A stretch of DNA of 49,752 nucleotides from Bacteroidales bacterium. Its GTDB lineage: Bacteria > Bacteroidota > Bacteroidia > Bacteroidales > UBA1556. The DNA lies in assembly GCA_027064095.1 (NCBI GenBank), contig JAMOQI010000033.1, positions 1 to 49,752 on the forward strand, in the 5' to 3' direction. Of the stretch, positions 19,230 to 27,612 are shown piece after piece; position 1 is the first letter of the stretch; each line of letters begins with the position of its first letter. A model generated the notes under the pieces. The model did not search any database, was not told the DNA's origin, and was given only the letters and a program-made list of their open reading frames with translations. A program made the translations under genes and the position numbers.

Positions 19230-19282
19230 ATTGTATCCTTGACTTATCAAATAAAATTTAATAATAGGATGATTTATGAGAC

Positions 19283-20728
19283 TTAGAATTTAAAACCAGC
19301 AGAAATAGTGACTCTGTAGTCATTGTATGTTAGTGCTGTAGGGTCTATTATTTGTGAATTATACATATAATAATCTTCATTTCTTAGTGAGTAGGAAGCA
19401 CCAATATCAAAGAAAAAATTTCTGTTTCTATAACCTAATCCTGCTCCAGCTACCCAATAGTGTCCATCATTAATATTATCAATATATGGATTGCCATATC
19501 TTGATAATCCAACTCTTAACGACATAGGTCTTAATCTTACTTCAGCTCCAGCTCTAATGTTTATTGCAGATTTATATTTATCTCTTAATAATGCATTTTC
19601 ATCATAAAAGTCATAAGCTTTACCTGCGCTTAATCTTCCATTGGAATAATTAAGGTAATCAATATCGGCGTTTATCATTAAAAAACTTGCTAAAGTTAAT
19701 GTTGTACTAGCTGTCACTTTCATGGGAGTAGTTATTTTGTAGTCAAATATTCCGTTTGGTGAACTTTTTGAAGACTTCGTACCATTATCATCATAACGAG
19801 TCATTTTTGAATTGTATTCATCTGTTAAATTTAACCAAGTAGGGGATTGGTATGATACTCCAATTCTTAGAAATCCCGTTGGACGTATAATAAATCCTAA
19901 TTTGAAGTTTACACCATTGCCATATGTTTCTAGTTTTTTGTCTAAATAAAAACTGTGAAAACTATTTATAGTATCAGCAACATCAGTTTCGGAATATTCA
20001 TATTGTTCAAAGTATCTTACAAATGGAAAACCTATACCTCCACCGATGTAGAAAATATCGTTAAATGATGATCCAAATGTTAATTCCAGTTCATTTGAAG
20101 AGCCCCATTTGGTGTTTTTTAGTACTTGTTGTACTCCTCCATTTGATAAAGGACTTGTATATGCTAATATTCCGTCTCCAGTTCTTATTGTATCTTCTAA
20201 CAAATAGTTATACCAGGCTAAGTCTGTACTGAAAGGATCGAGATCTTCAGGATGATTTCCATAAGCTTGTAATTGATAATCATTCATTAATGAATTATCT
20301 CTGTTTTCATTATTAATCTTAATGTTATGGTTGTAATTATTAAGCCTATTAACACCAATTGCAAATTGAAATGCTTTCCAGCCTTTACTAGTTTGCATAT
20401 CATTTACCAGTACTAAACCATAGCTGTTTAGGTTGAAATTATCTTTTATTCCATTGTCCTTATTGCTATTTATATCTGAGTTTAAATTTGAATAATAAAA
20501 AGTAGGGCTGATACTAATTTCAGACTTTTTGTATAGCCCGATACCGGCAGGATTTACTGCTAGCGAAGCAAAATCTGCTCCCATAGATCCAATTGCGCCT
20601 CCTAGACCAATGGAACGTGCTGTTCCTCCAATTTGATACCTTGAATATCTTAATACATCATCGTCATTTTGGGAATAAGACCATGCTGATATTAGCATTA
20701 TGCTTAATAGTATACTTAACTTTTTCAT
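19283..20728 (-). CDS. OMPP1/FadL-like outer-membrane protein
   Basis: This 481-residue protein has a signal peptide (cleavage near WSYSQ) followed by a beta-barrel domain. The mature N-terminus with RYSRYQIGGTARSIGLGG and ADFASLAVNPAGIGLYKKSE is the FadL/OMPP1 hatch region found in Bacteroidota proteins often labelled hemin receptor. Alternating aromatic and polar residues, and a C-terminal YRVTISAGFKF strand ending in Phe, support an outer-membrane barrel. These channels take up hydrophobic compounds, but the substrate here is unknown. The gene lies downstream of the Ser/Arg-rich lipoprotein gene, with an AT-rich inverted repeat in the gap. Confidence 0.85.
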   Translation of the reverse strand: MKKLSILLSIMLISAWSYSQNDDDVLRYSRYQIGGTARSIGLGGAIGSMGADFASLAVNPAGIGLYKKSEISISPTFYYSNLNSDINSNKDNGIKDNFNLNSYGLVLVNDMQTSKGWKAFQFAIGVNRLNNYNHNIKINNENRDNSLMNDYQLQAYGNHPEDLDPFSTDLAWYNYLLEDTIRTGDGILAYTSPLSNGGVQQVLKNTKWGSSNELELTFGSSFNDIFYIGGGIGFPFVRYFEQYEYSETDVADTINSFHSFYLDKKLETYGNGVNFKLGFIIRPTGFLRIGVSYQSPTWLNLTDEYNSKMTRYDDNGTKSSKSSPNGIFDYKITTPMKVTASTTLTLASFLMINADIDYLNYSNGRLSAGKAYDFYDENALLRDKYKSAINIRAGAEVRLRPMSLRVGLSRYGNPYIDNINDGHYWVAGAGLGYRNRNFFFDIGASYSLRNEDYYMYNSQIIDPTALTYNDYRVTISAGFKF

Positions 20729-20766
20729 TGGATATAGCTTTTATATTATTGTAATTTCAGAAATAG

Positions 20767-20801
20767 CAATTATTACTATATTTATAATTTAGTAATAATT
20801 G
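20767..20801. repeat. 12-bp perfect inverted repeat between two minus-strand genes
   Basis: CAATTATTACTA (20767-20778) and TAGTAATAATTG (20790-20801) are exact reverse complements with an 11-base AT loop. It lies 39 bases upstream of the barrel gene and 16 bases past the lipoprotein gene. It could be an operator, a weak terminator or an mRNA-stabilising hairpin. The T-rich stretch lies on the plus-strand side, so it is a poor terminator for the minus-strand genes. Confidence 0.6.
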
Positions 20802-20816
20802 TTTGTTTTATAGTAA

Positions 20817-22391
20817 TTATCTTCTTCTGGGGCTTGAAGATGACGAACTGCTTCTTGAAGATGATGAACTGCTTCTTGAAGGAGAACTGCTTCTGCTTGA
20901 AGAACTGCTTCTACTTGGAGAGTAACTACTTCCACTATAACTACTTGAAGACCTGGAAGGAGAATAACTGCTTCTTGAAGGAGAACTACTTCTATTGCTG
21001 CTTCTGGCAGGAGTGTAAGACCTGGTATTGCTATATGAACTAGACCTTTTTGTTGAAGTGTTTCTAGTTGTGTTAGTCCGTTTTGGGTTGCTATAATATC
21101 GTGAATTACTATTTCTTGTTGTAGTTCTTGTGTTAGTGGGCCTATATGAATTATAGTTTCTTGTTGTAGTCGATCTAGAATAACTATTTTGCCTTGATTT
21201 TGCAGGTGTACTAGTATTTGATCTAGAATAATTCTTATTTACAGGCTTAGAATAAGACTTTCTGTAAGATGAATTTGATCTGGAACCACTAGAATAAGAA
21301 CGACTATTGTTGAGTGTGCTTGCCGAGTTTGTTGATTTTACAGCAGATGAAGTTCTATTTGTTCTAGTACCCGCAGGAGATTTATGGGTATTACTACTCC
21401 TATTAGAACTATTTGCATTTAAGTTTGCACTACTTGTATTGTTTTTGGCATTCGCACTATTTGAGCTTCTTTCTGTTTTAATACTGTTAGCTCCAACCAC
21501 GGTTGCTCTACTACTTGCATTTATCGTTTTTCTACCTTCAATAGCATCTGTAGCACGACTTCCATTGGTAGTAGCACCACTGTTTGCAACGGGATTTTCC
21601 TTAATAGCTCTATTGCTTTTTATTAAATCAGAATTTCTTCCAGGAGTCATATCAGAGTTAATATTCGAAGCTCTATTTCCACTACCACCACTAGTGCTAG
21701 TACTTCCTCTATGACCATAATAAGAATTACTACCTATATTATTACCATAGTCATCGCCATTTCCGTACCAGTAACCTCCTCCATCATAGTAGCCATCATA
21801 GTAACCATCATAGTAACCATGATTATATCCATTCCAATATCCACTACCATAGTATCCTCCATAATATCCTCCATAACCAAAGTAAGGATTATAATAATAT
21901 GATGAATATCCATAATATGGATAACCCCATCCAAATGACCATCCAAAACTCCATGAACTTCTATAGTATGGATAAGGATTGTAATAGCTTGTTACATATA
22001 TAGGGGAATAACCACCATAGAAGTAATCATCTATGTAGTAATCATCATAATAGGTTCTATCAATAATGTATCCACTATGAAATCTTTTTATTCTTTTAGA
22101 ATATTGATAATCATAGTAGTCATCTTCTAAATTATCATTTTCAATAATATACGTATCGTCATTATTATCAGTATATGTTTGATTTAAAGCTGTTTGCTCT
22201 TGATTCTCGGTAATATTGTTTTCGTTATGATTTGTTTCTTGTTTGTTTTGCTCTTTCTTTGTAATTCTTTTTTCACGATAAGGGTTGTAAAAAGCGTCAT
22301 CTTCATAAGCTGCTGCATCATATGAAGCACTGCACGAAGCCATTAAAATTGTGATTAAAAATAATCCGATTAATTTTGTCCAAGTTTTCAT
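20817..22391 (-). CDS. Low-complexity lipoprotein: Tyr/Gly-rich then Ser/Arg-rich
   Basis: The product has 524 residues. A lipoprotein signal ends LMASC (Cys20). Residues about 25-130 are acidic and Asn/Gln-rich. Then comes a Tyr/Gly/Asp-rich segment with tandem GYYD units, followed by a Ser/Thr/Asn/Arg-rich half and a C-terminal tail of SRSSS, SPSRSS and SYSPSRSS repeats ending PRRR. Such sequence is probably disordered and extends from the outer membrane. Tyr/Gly-rich proline-poor segments resemble adhesive or amyloid-like surface proteins, but this is an inference. The gene has a clear Shine-Dalgarno sequence, rare in this phylum. The DNA contains 12- and 21-base tandem repeats, so length may vary between strains. 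No named family is recognised. Confidence 0.8.
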   Translation of the reverse strand: MKTWTKLIGLFLITILMASCSASYDAAAYEDDAFYNPYREKRITKKEQNKQETNHNENNITENQEQTALNQTYTDNNDDTYIIENDNLEDDYYDYQYSKRIKRFHSGYIIDRTYYDDYYIDDYFYGGYSPIYVTSYYNPYPYYRSSWSFGWSFGWGYPYYGYSSYYYNPYFGYGGYYGGYYGSGYWNGYNHGYYDGYYDGYYDGGGYWYGNGDDYGNNIGSNSYYGHRGSTSTSGGSGNRASNINSDMTPGRNSDLIKSNRAIKENPVANSGATTNGSRATDAIEGRKTINASSRATVVGANSIKTERSSNSANAKNNTSSANLNANSSNRSSNTHKSPAGTRTNRTSSAVKSTNSASTLNNSRSYSSGSRSNSSYRKSYSKPVNKNYSRSNTSTPAKSRQNSYSRSTTTRNYNSYRPTNTRTTTRNSNSRYYSNPKRTNTTRNTSTKRSSSYSNTRSYTPARSSNRSSSPSRSSYSPSRSSSSYSGSSYSPSRSSSSSRSSSPSRSSSSSSRSSSSSSSPRRR

Positions 22392-22399
22392 AAAGCTTT

Positions 22400-22405
22400 C
22401 CTCCT
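22400..22405 (-). promoter_or_regulatory. Unusual Shine-Dalgarno sequence of the Ser/Arg-rich lipoprotein gene
   Basis: AGGAGG lies 8 bases before ATG 22391 on the minus strand. Nearly all other genes in the window have AT-rich leaders without any such motif, so this one stands out. Confidence 0.8.
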
Positions 22406-22448
22406 ATATTTATTTTGAATTCACCTTAATTGGCTATTCAATATTATT

Positions 22449-22456
22449 TACTTTTG
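22449..22456 (+). promoter_or_regulatory. -7 element (TACTTTTG) for proS
   Basis: TACTTTTG matches TAnnTTTG and sits 46 bases upstream of ATG 22503. It supports ATG 22503 over the upstream TTG at 22470, which would fall almost at the transcript start. Confidence 0.55.
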
Positions 22457-22502
22457 CATAATATAATTATTGGATATTAAACAAATACTATACCAAAAAC
22501 GT

Positions 22503-23975
22503 ATGGCAAAGAATTTTACGAGTAGAAAAGAAGATTATTCACAATGGTATAACGAAATTGTGATTAAAGCAGACCTTGCTGATTACTCTGCTGTTAGAGG
22601 TAGCATGGTTATAAAACCTTATGGATATGCTATTTGGGAGATGATGCAAGCTGCATTAGATAAAAAATTTAAAGATACTGGACATGTAAATGCATATTTC
22701 CCATTATTTATTCCTAAGTCATTTTTTAGTAAAGAAGCGAAACATGTGGAAGGTTTTGCTAAAGAATGTGCTGTTGTAACTCATTATAGATTGAAGAATG
22801 ATGAAACCGGAGTTGTAGTTGACCCTGATGCAAAGCTCGAGGAAGAGTTAATTGTTAGACCAACTAGTGAAACCATTATCTGGGATACATATAAAAAATG
22901 GGTGCAATCATGGAGAGATTTACCTATTTTAGTTAATCAGTGGGCTAATGTAGTTCGTTGGGAAATGAGAACAAGATTATTTTTAAGGACTTCTGAGTTT
23001 CTCTGGCAAGAAGGACATACGGCTCATGCTACAAGATTAGAGGCAGAAGAAGAAGCGAAAAAGATGTTAGGTGTTTATACCGATTTTGCGGAGAACTTTA
23101 TGGCTATGCCTGTTCTGCAAGGTATAAAGACTGAAAATGAAAGATTTGCTGGTGCACTTGAAACATATTGCATTGAGGCACTTATGCAAGATGGTAAAGC
23201 TCTTCAGGCAGGTACTTCACATTTCCTAGGTCAAAATTTTGCCAAGGCTTTTGATGTTAAATTTTTAAGCAAGGAAAATAAATTAGAGTATGTTTGGGCA
23301 ACTTCTTGGGGCGTTTCTACTCGATTAATGGGTGCACTTATTATGACACATTCAGATGATAGTGGTCTTGTATTGCCTCCAAAATTAGCTCCATTTCAAG
23401 TTGTTATTGTTCCTATTTATCGTAAAGAAGAAGAAAAAATTACGGTTATTGAAAAAGGAAAACAAATTAAAGCAGAGCTTGAAAGAGTTGGTATTCGTGT
23501 TAAGCTTGATGATAGAGATACTCAAAAACCAGGTTTTAAATTTGCAGAATGGGAGTTCAAAGGGGTTCCTCTTAGAATTGCCATTGGGCCTAGAGATATT
23601 ACCAATAATACTGTTGAATTAGCTCGTAGGGATACACTAACAAAGTCTGTTACCGATATGGAAGGACTTAGAGAGCAAGTTCTTGATTTGTTGGATGAGA
23701 TTCAAAATAACCTCTTTGCAAAAGCATTAGACTTTCGGAATACACATACTACAGTTGTAAATAGCTGGGATGAATTTAAGGACGTTTTGGAGAATAAGGG
23801 TGGTTTTATTATGGCTCATTGGGATGGTACCAGTGAAACTGAAGAGCAAATAAAAGCTGAAACTAAAGCTACAATACGTAGTATACCACTGGATTATGAT
23901 AATTCTGAAGAGGGTGTTTGTGTATATTCTGGTAAGCCATCAAAAGGTAGAGTTGTATTTGCTAAGTCTTATTAG
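22503..23975 (+). CDS. proS: Prolyl-tRNA synthetase (short, eukaryote/archaeon-like type)
   Basis: This 490-residue class II synthetase charges tRNA-Pro. Motif 2 ([22 protein letters not shown]) and motif 3 ([26 protein letters not shown]) are clear. The protein lacks the YbaK-like editing insertion of the E. coli type and has the C-terminal extension ending in [11 protein letters not shown], so it belongs to the ProS type 3 group common in Bacteroidota. It is followed after 6 bases by mazG, indicating an operon proS-mazG-PAP2. Confidence 0.97.
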   Translation: MAKNFTSRKEDYSQWYNEIVIKADLADYSAVRGSMVIKPYGYAIWEMMQAALDKKFKDTGHVNAYFPLFIPKSFFSKEAKHVEGFAKECAVVTHYRLKNDETGVVVDPDAKLEEELIVRPTSETIIWDTYKKWVQSWRDLPILVNQWANVVRWEMRTRLFLRTSEFLWQEGHTAHATRLEAEEEAKKMLGVYTDFAENFMAMPVLQGIKTENERFAGALETYCIEALMQDGKALQAGTSHFLGQNFAKAFDVKFLSKENKLEYVWATSWGVSTRLMGALIMTHSDDSGLVLPPKLAPFQVVIVPIYRKEEEKITVIEKGKQIKAELERVGIRVKLDDRDTQKPGFKFAEWEFKGVPLRIAIGPRDITNNTVELARRDTLTKSVTDMEGLREQVLDLLDEIQNNLFAKALDFRNTHTTVVNSWDEFKDVLENKGGFIMAHWDGTSETEEQIKAETKATIRSIPLDYDNSEEGVCVYSGKPSKGRVVFAKSY

Positions 23976-23981
23976 AATATT

Positions 23982-24761
23982 ATGACTAACGATCCAAGAT
24001 TGAAGGCTTTTGAGCGCTTACTTAATATTATGGATGATCTTCGTGAATCTTGTCCTTGGGATAGAAAACAAACGATAGAAAGCCTTAGGTATCTTACTAT
24101 AGAAGAGACCTATGAGCTTTCTGATGCAATACTTCAAGGTGACATTCAGGGAGTTAGAGAAGAGTTAGGGGATTTGATGCTCCATTTGGTTTTTTATGCT
24201 AAAATAGGGGAGGAGAAGCAGTCATTTAATATTACTGATGTTTTAAATGGAATAAGCGATAAGTTGATACGAAGGCATCCTCATATCTATGGTGATGTAA
24301 ATGTTGTCGATGCAGCTGAAGTAAGCAGGAATTGGGAAAAGATTAAGCTTGGCGAAGGAAAGAAAAAATCTGTTTTAGGTGGAGTGCCGAAATCAATGGC
24401 GCCTCTTATTAAAGCAATTCGAATACAAGAGAAAGTCAGAGGTGTTGGTTTCGATTGGGAAAATCCTCAGCAGGTGTGGGAAAAAGTTGAGGAGGAAATT
24501 TCAGAAATGCAGTTTGAAATTAAGCAAGGAGATGATATAAATAAAGTGGAATCAGAGTTTGGTGATTTATTGTTTGCTTTGGTTAATTATGCTAGGTTTA
24601 TTAATATTAATCCTGATGAAGCTTTAGAAAAAACAAACCGAAAGTTTATCAAAAGATTCCAATTTCTAGAAAAAGAGGCTGATAAATTAGGGAAACGTAT
24701 TAGTGATATGAAACTTGATGAGATGAATGAATTTTGGGAAATTTCAAAACAATTTGATTAA
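23982..24761 (+). CDS. mazG: Nucleoside triphosphate pyrophosphohydrolase MazG
   Basis: This is a 259-residue protein with two MazG domains. The N-terminal domain contains CPWDRKQTIESLRYLTIEETYEL and EELGDLMLHLVFYAKIGEE. The second contains EEISEMQFEI and ESEFGDLLFALVNYARF. These acidic E-x-x-E...E-x-x-D sets bind magnesium. It hydrolyses (d)NTPs to monophosphates and pyrophosphate, helping to clear aberrant nucleotides and to modulate (p)ppGpp responses. It sits between proS and the broken PAP2 gene, with very short gaps on both sides. Confidence 0.96.
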   Translation: MTNDPRLKAFERLLNIMDDLRESCPWDRKQTIESLRYLTIEETYELSDAILQGDIQGVREELGDLMLHLVFYAKIGEEKQSFNITDVLNGISDKLIRRHPHIYGDVNVVDAAEVSRNWEKIKLGEGKKKSVLGGVPKSMAPLIKAIRIQEKVRGVGFDWENPQQVWEKVEEEISEMQFEIKQGDDINKVESEFGDLLFALVNYARFININPDEALEKTNRKFIKRFQFLEKEADKLGKRISDMKLDEMNEFWEISKQFD

Positions 24762-24770
24762 TTTATTTTT

Positions 24771-25562
24771 ATGCCTAGAATATTATTTACTCTTACTTTT
24801 ATTCTGACTCTACAATTATTATTTGCACAGACGTCTTATGATAGCACTACTTGTAAGCTTGATAAGGCTCATTTTAAGAGTTTAGCTACTGATCTTCTTT
24901 ATTTACTTCAGCAGTAAATTGGTCTAAGAAAGAATGGATTGGAACAGGAGCAGTTATAGGTACATCAGTGGTGCTGTATTCACAAGATAAGCAAATTGTC
25001 GATTTTTGGCAAAGGCAGCGCACTGAAGGACTTGATAAAGCTAATGAATATTTTTTTGATCCCCTAGGCAAGATGTATTATACCATTCCTTTAATGGTAG
25101 CTTTCTATTTATATGGCGCAGCAAAGGGTGAGAATAAACCTAAATGGGTGGCTATAGATTTTGTTCAAGTAAGTCTGTACTCTGGTGTTATTGTTACCGT
25201 TATAAAGCACTTAGCACATCGACATCGCCTTTTTCATATTAGCCCTCTTATGGGATGGCCCAATTACAGATGATTGGAATCATACAAGTTTTCCTTCAGG
25301 GCATACAATCATGACATTTACTTTTGCGGCAGTTGTTTCAACGCACTATAAAGATAAAATTTGGGTTCCTATAATTGCAAGTCTTGAAGGATTGGCACGA
25401 ATGTATGATGATAAACATTGGAGTTCAGATGTAGTGATTGGTGCAGCCTTGGGTTATGCAATTGGAACATTTGTTGTTTATAGAAACCATTGTAGATTAA
25501 CTACAAAACCTATTATTAGTAGTAATTTTACTGGTTTATCATTCTATTATCCTTTGGACTAG
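24771..25562 (+). pseudogene. PAP2-family phosphatase with two frameshifts
   Basis: Three frames together encode one PAP2 membrane phosphatase. The first frame (ATG 24771) gives a signal peptide ending LLFAQTSYDST and stops at 24917. From about 24900 the next frame continues with NWSKKEWIGTGAVIG up to 25273. From about 25253 the first frame resumes with DGPITDDWNHTSFPSGHT and runs to the stop at 25562. The PAP2 motifs are spread over the frames: KHLAHRHRL (normally K-x6-R-P, here Leu replaces Pro), PSGHT, and R-x5-H-x3-D in ARMYDDKHWSSD. The shifts are -1 and +1, so they compensate. It is either a recent pseudogene or a sequencing artefact; the coding quality between shifts argues for a recent event. 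Confidence 0.8.
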
Positions 25563-25581
25563 TTATAATTAATAAATATCC

Positions 25582-25612
25582 AAAAAAAATACCCGCTGTT
25601 ACCAGCGGGTAT
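25582..25612 (-). terminator. Terminator downstream of the ZIP gene
   Basis: ATACCCGCTG pairs with CAGCGGGTAT around a TTAC loop. On the minus strand it is followed by eight T's. It is 210 bases past the ZIP stop codon and also lies just after the converging PAP2 gene. Confidence 0.8.
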
Positions 25613-25824
25613 ATCCCCTAACAAAATGAAAAACTATTCATCAAAAGCAGTGTACTGCATTTTGATATGTCAACTTTTCCAGGTGGAAGAAGCTAACATT
25701 ACTCTATTTGTTTACTAAATCCAATGCAAAGTTATATAAAATTTAATTAATTAAGTATTTAATTGCTTAAATAAAATGTTGTATAAATATAAATAATTTA
25801 TTATTAGTTGTTTAAATGTGTAAT

Positions 25825-26574
25825 TTATAATAGATTTGTTAATATTGCAACAAGAATACCGATGAATATTATAATTAATTTTAGTAAATTGAATTTGTGT
25901 GTTGTGTTTGATTCAAATAAAATAGTAGTAGAAACATGTAGGAATATTCCAACTAAAATTGCCATAATTATTTTATAAAAGTTTTCTATATCCACATTAA
26001 GAATAACTCCAATATAACCACCTAGTAACGCACCTAAAGGTGCAGCTAAAGCAAATAGAGTAATTAAAAAGTAGTTTTTAACTTTATTTGAGTTAGTATT
26101 GAGAAATAAACTCATTAAAATTACTGCAATAGGAATTTTGTGAATTACTATTCCTACTAAAAGTGTGTGGCTAAGATGTGCATGGTTATGAAATTGATTG
26201 GCAAAAGGAATGCCTTCAAAGAAGGCATGGATACTGATGCCTATTAATAATGCATATGGTGAAATTCTTACTGATGAATGTTCTGGATTATGTTTATCAT
26301 GATCATCATCGCAATGTCCATGACCATGTTCTGCTCCTCCTGAGAGATATTCAATAAATAGCTGAATTAAAAATCCCAATAGAACAAAATAGCCTAAATA
26401 ATTTATTGTATTACCTTTAAAGATATTTGGAATTATATGAGTAAATGCAACTGTTAGTAAGTAAGCACCACTAAATGCTAATAGTAATTGTAATAATTTT
26501 TCATTAAGTCTAAATCGGTCAACTAATATGGCAGATAATATAACACTTAAGAATAATATAATGATTTCTAACAT
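25825..26574 (-). CDS. ZIP-family metal transporter
   Basis: This 249-residue protein has about eight membrane segments. A histidine-rich cytoplasmic loop (AEHGHGHCDDDHDKHNPEH) sits between the third and fourth helices, as in ZIP transporters. The fourth helix carries SIHAFFEGIPF (H-x3-E-G) and the fifth VIHKIPIAVIL, the metal-binding pair; the usual HE of helix five is HK here. It probably imports zinc or another divalent metal. ATG 26574 is preferred over a TTG at 26595. It has its own promoter element and terminator. Confidence 0.88.
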   Translation of the reverse strand: MLEIIILFLSVILSAILVDRFRLNEKLLQLLLAFSGAYLLTVAFTHIIPNIFKGNTINYLGYFVLLGFLIQLFIEYLSGGAEHGHGHCDDDHDKHNPEHSSVRISPYALLIGISIHAFFEGIPFANQFHNHAHLSHTLLVGIVIHKIPIAVILMSLFLNTNSNKVKNYFLITLFALAAPLGALLGGYIGVILNVDIENFYKIIMAILVGIFLHVSTTILFESNTTHKFNLLKLIIIFIGILVAILTNLL

Positions 26575-26613
26575 AGTTTTTAAATAAATAAACAAATATT
26601 ATAATTGTTAATG

Positions 26614-26621
26614 CAAATATA
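26614..26621 (-). promoter_or_regulatory. -7 element (TATATTTG) for the ZIP gene
   Basis: On the minus strand, TATATTTG (26621-26614) matches TAnnTTTG. It lies 39 bases upstream of ATG 26574, just past the gldN terminator. Confidence 0.5.
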
Positions 26622-26634
26622 ATATTTGTTTTAT

Positions 26635-26662
26635 AAAAAAAGCTCGAATACTCGAGCTTTTA
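26635..26662 (-). terminator. Terminator of the gld operon, after gldN
   Basis: AGCTCG and CGAGCT form a stem around AATACT, extended by A/T pairs. On the minus strand a run of T's follows. It lies 32 bases past the gldN stop codon. Confidence 0.8.
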
Positions 26663-26693
26663 TATTAAGGGATATACTTTATATTAATCTAAA

Positions 26694-27602
26694 TTAATAT
26701 TGCCATAGATTCATTTCAAGATTTCTCATATCTTCTTTGATTTTCTCAGCTTCTAGTAGTGCTTCTAAATTAGATTTGTATTGATCAATAAATCTATCAT
26801 AAACATTTTCTTCTCTAGTTATATAACTTTGGAATGTTCTTTTTAAGAAAATATCATCAAATGTAATTCTTGCAGCATCATTATGTCTTTTATAACATTC
26901 ATTTGAAGCCATAGCATCTCTTAAATCAGGGAAAAAGAACCATATGTCTTGTTTTCCTTTTGATTGTTCCCAATCTCCAAAAACAATTTCATCTTGTCCT
27001 GAGCCATCACAGTAAACCTGATTTTCTTTAATGCTAAAAATAGGAATTTCAATAGCAAGAGCTAAAACTCTAACATCCATAACTGATCTTTGTTTATCAA
27101 AAAACCAATCTTCCATAAGTTTAATCTTAATTATTTGAGGTTTAACTTTCTGGAAGTCTAATTTATAAATGTTACTCATTTTACCCTGACAAATTCCATC
27201 TGCATCAAAATATAGACTGTCAAATTCTTTAGCTGTAGCAAACATACCTAGTGCTTCATCTTTAGGAATTGGACTCATTAACTCATAAGTAGAATATGCT
27301 TGTAAACTGGAGTTTGGATCCTTTAATAAATCATAAACGATTTGAACAAAAGACCTTTTTCCTAGTGTTACTTCTTCTAAGGGATAGTATAATGGTAAAT
27401 TTTCTTTTTGACGAAGATCAATTGTACGCCAAATTCTTTTTGACCACATTACATCAGCTTCTCTAATATGAGTTAGAGTTACTGCAACTTCCTGCTTTGC
27501 ATTTTCTTTTTTCCATGCTCTTGGACCATACTCAGGGTCCAATACTTGTGCCGAACTACCCAAGAATGCGAAAAGAAATATAACAACAATTATCTTTTTC
27601 AT
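26694..27602 (-). CDS. gldN: Gliding motility / type IX secretion protein GldN
   Basis: This 302-residue periplasmic protein has a signal peptide ending FLGSSAQ. The hallmark block READVMWSKRIWRTIDLRQKEN is present, followed by PLYYPLEE and, further on, VRVLALAIEIP. GldN (PorN) forms the outer-membrane-associated ring of the type IX translocon together with the lipoprotein GldK. It is the last gene of the operon porP-gldK-gldL-gldM-gldN and starts 10 bases after gldM; the terminator follows at once. Length is normal. Confidence 0.96.
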   Translation of the reverse strand: MKKIIVVIFLFAFLGSSAQVLDPEYGPRAWKKENAKQEVAVTLTHIREADVMWSKRIWRTIDLRQKENLPLYYPLEEVTLGKRSFVQIVYDLLKDPNSSLQAYSTYELMSPIPKDEALGMFATAKEFDSLYFDADGICQGKMSNIYKLDFQKVKPQIIKIKLMEDWFFDKQRSVMDVRVLALAIEIPIFSIKENQVYCDGSGQDEIVFGDWEQSKGKQDIWFFFPDLRDAMASNECYKRHNDAARITFDDIFLKRTFQSYITREENVYDRFIDQYKSNLEALLEAEKIKEDMRNLEMNLWQY

Positions 27603-27612
27603 AATAACAAAT

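Noticed and set aside
20830-20990. Tandem repeats resembling a CRISPR or satellite array
   Set aside because: Units are short, in frame, without unique spacers, and encode Ser/Arg repeats of a protein.
21307-21714. Plus-strand open frame of 135 codons opposite the Ser/Arg-rich lipoprotein gene
   Set aside because: It is a shadow of the low-complexity Ser/Asn/Arg codons on the other strand. It is a monotonous hydrophobic sequence with no leader signal.
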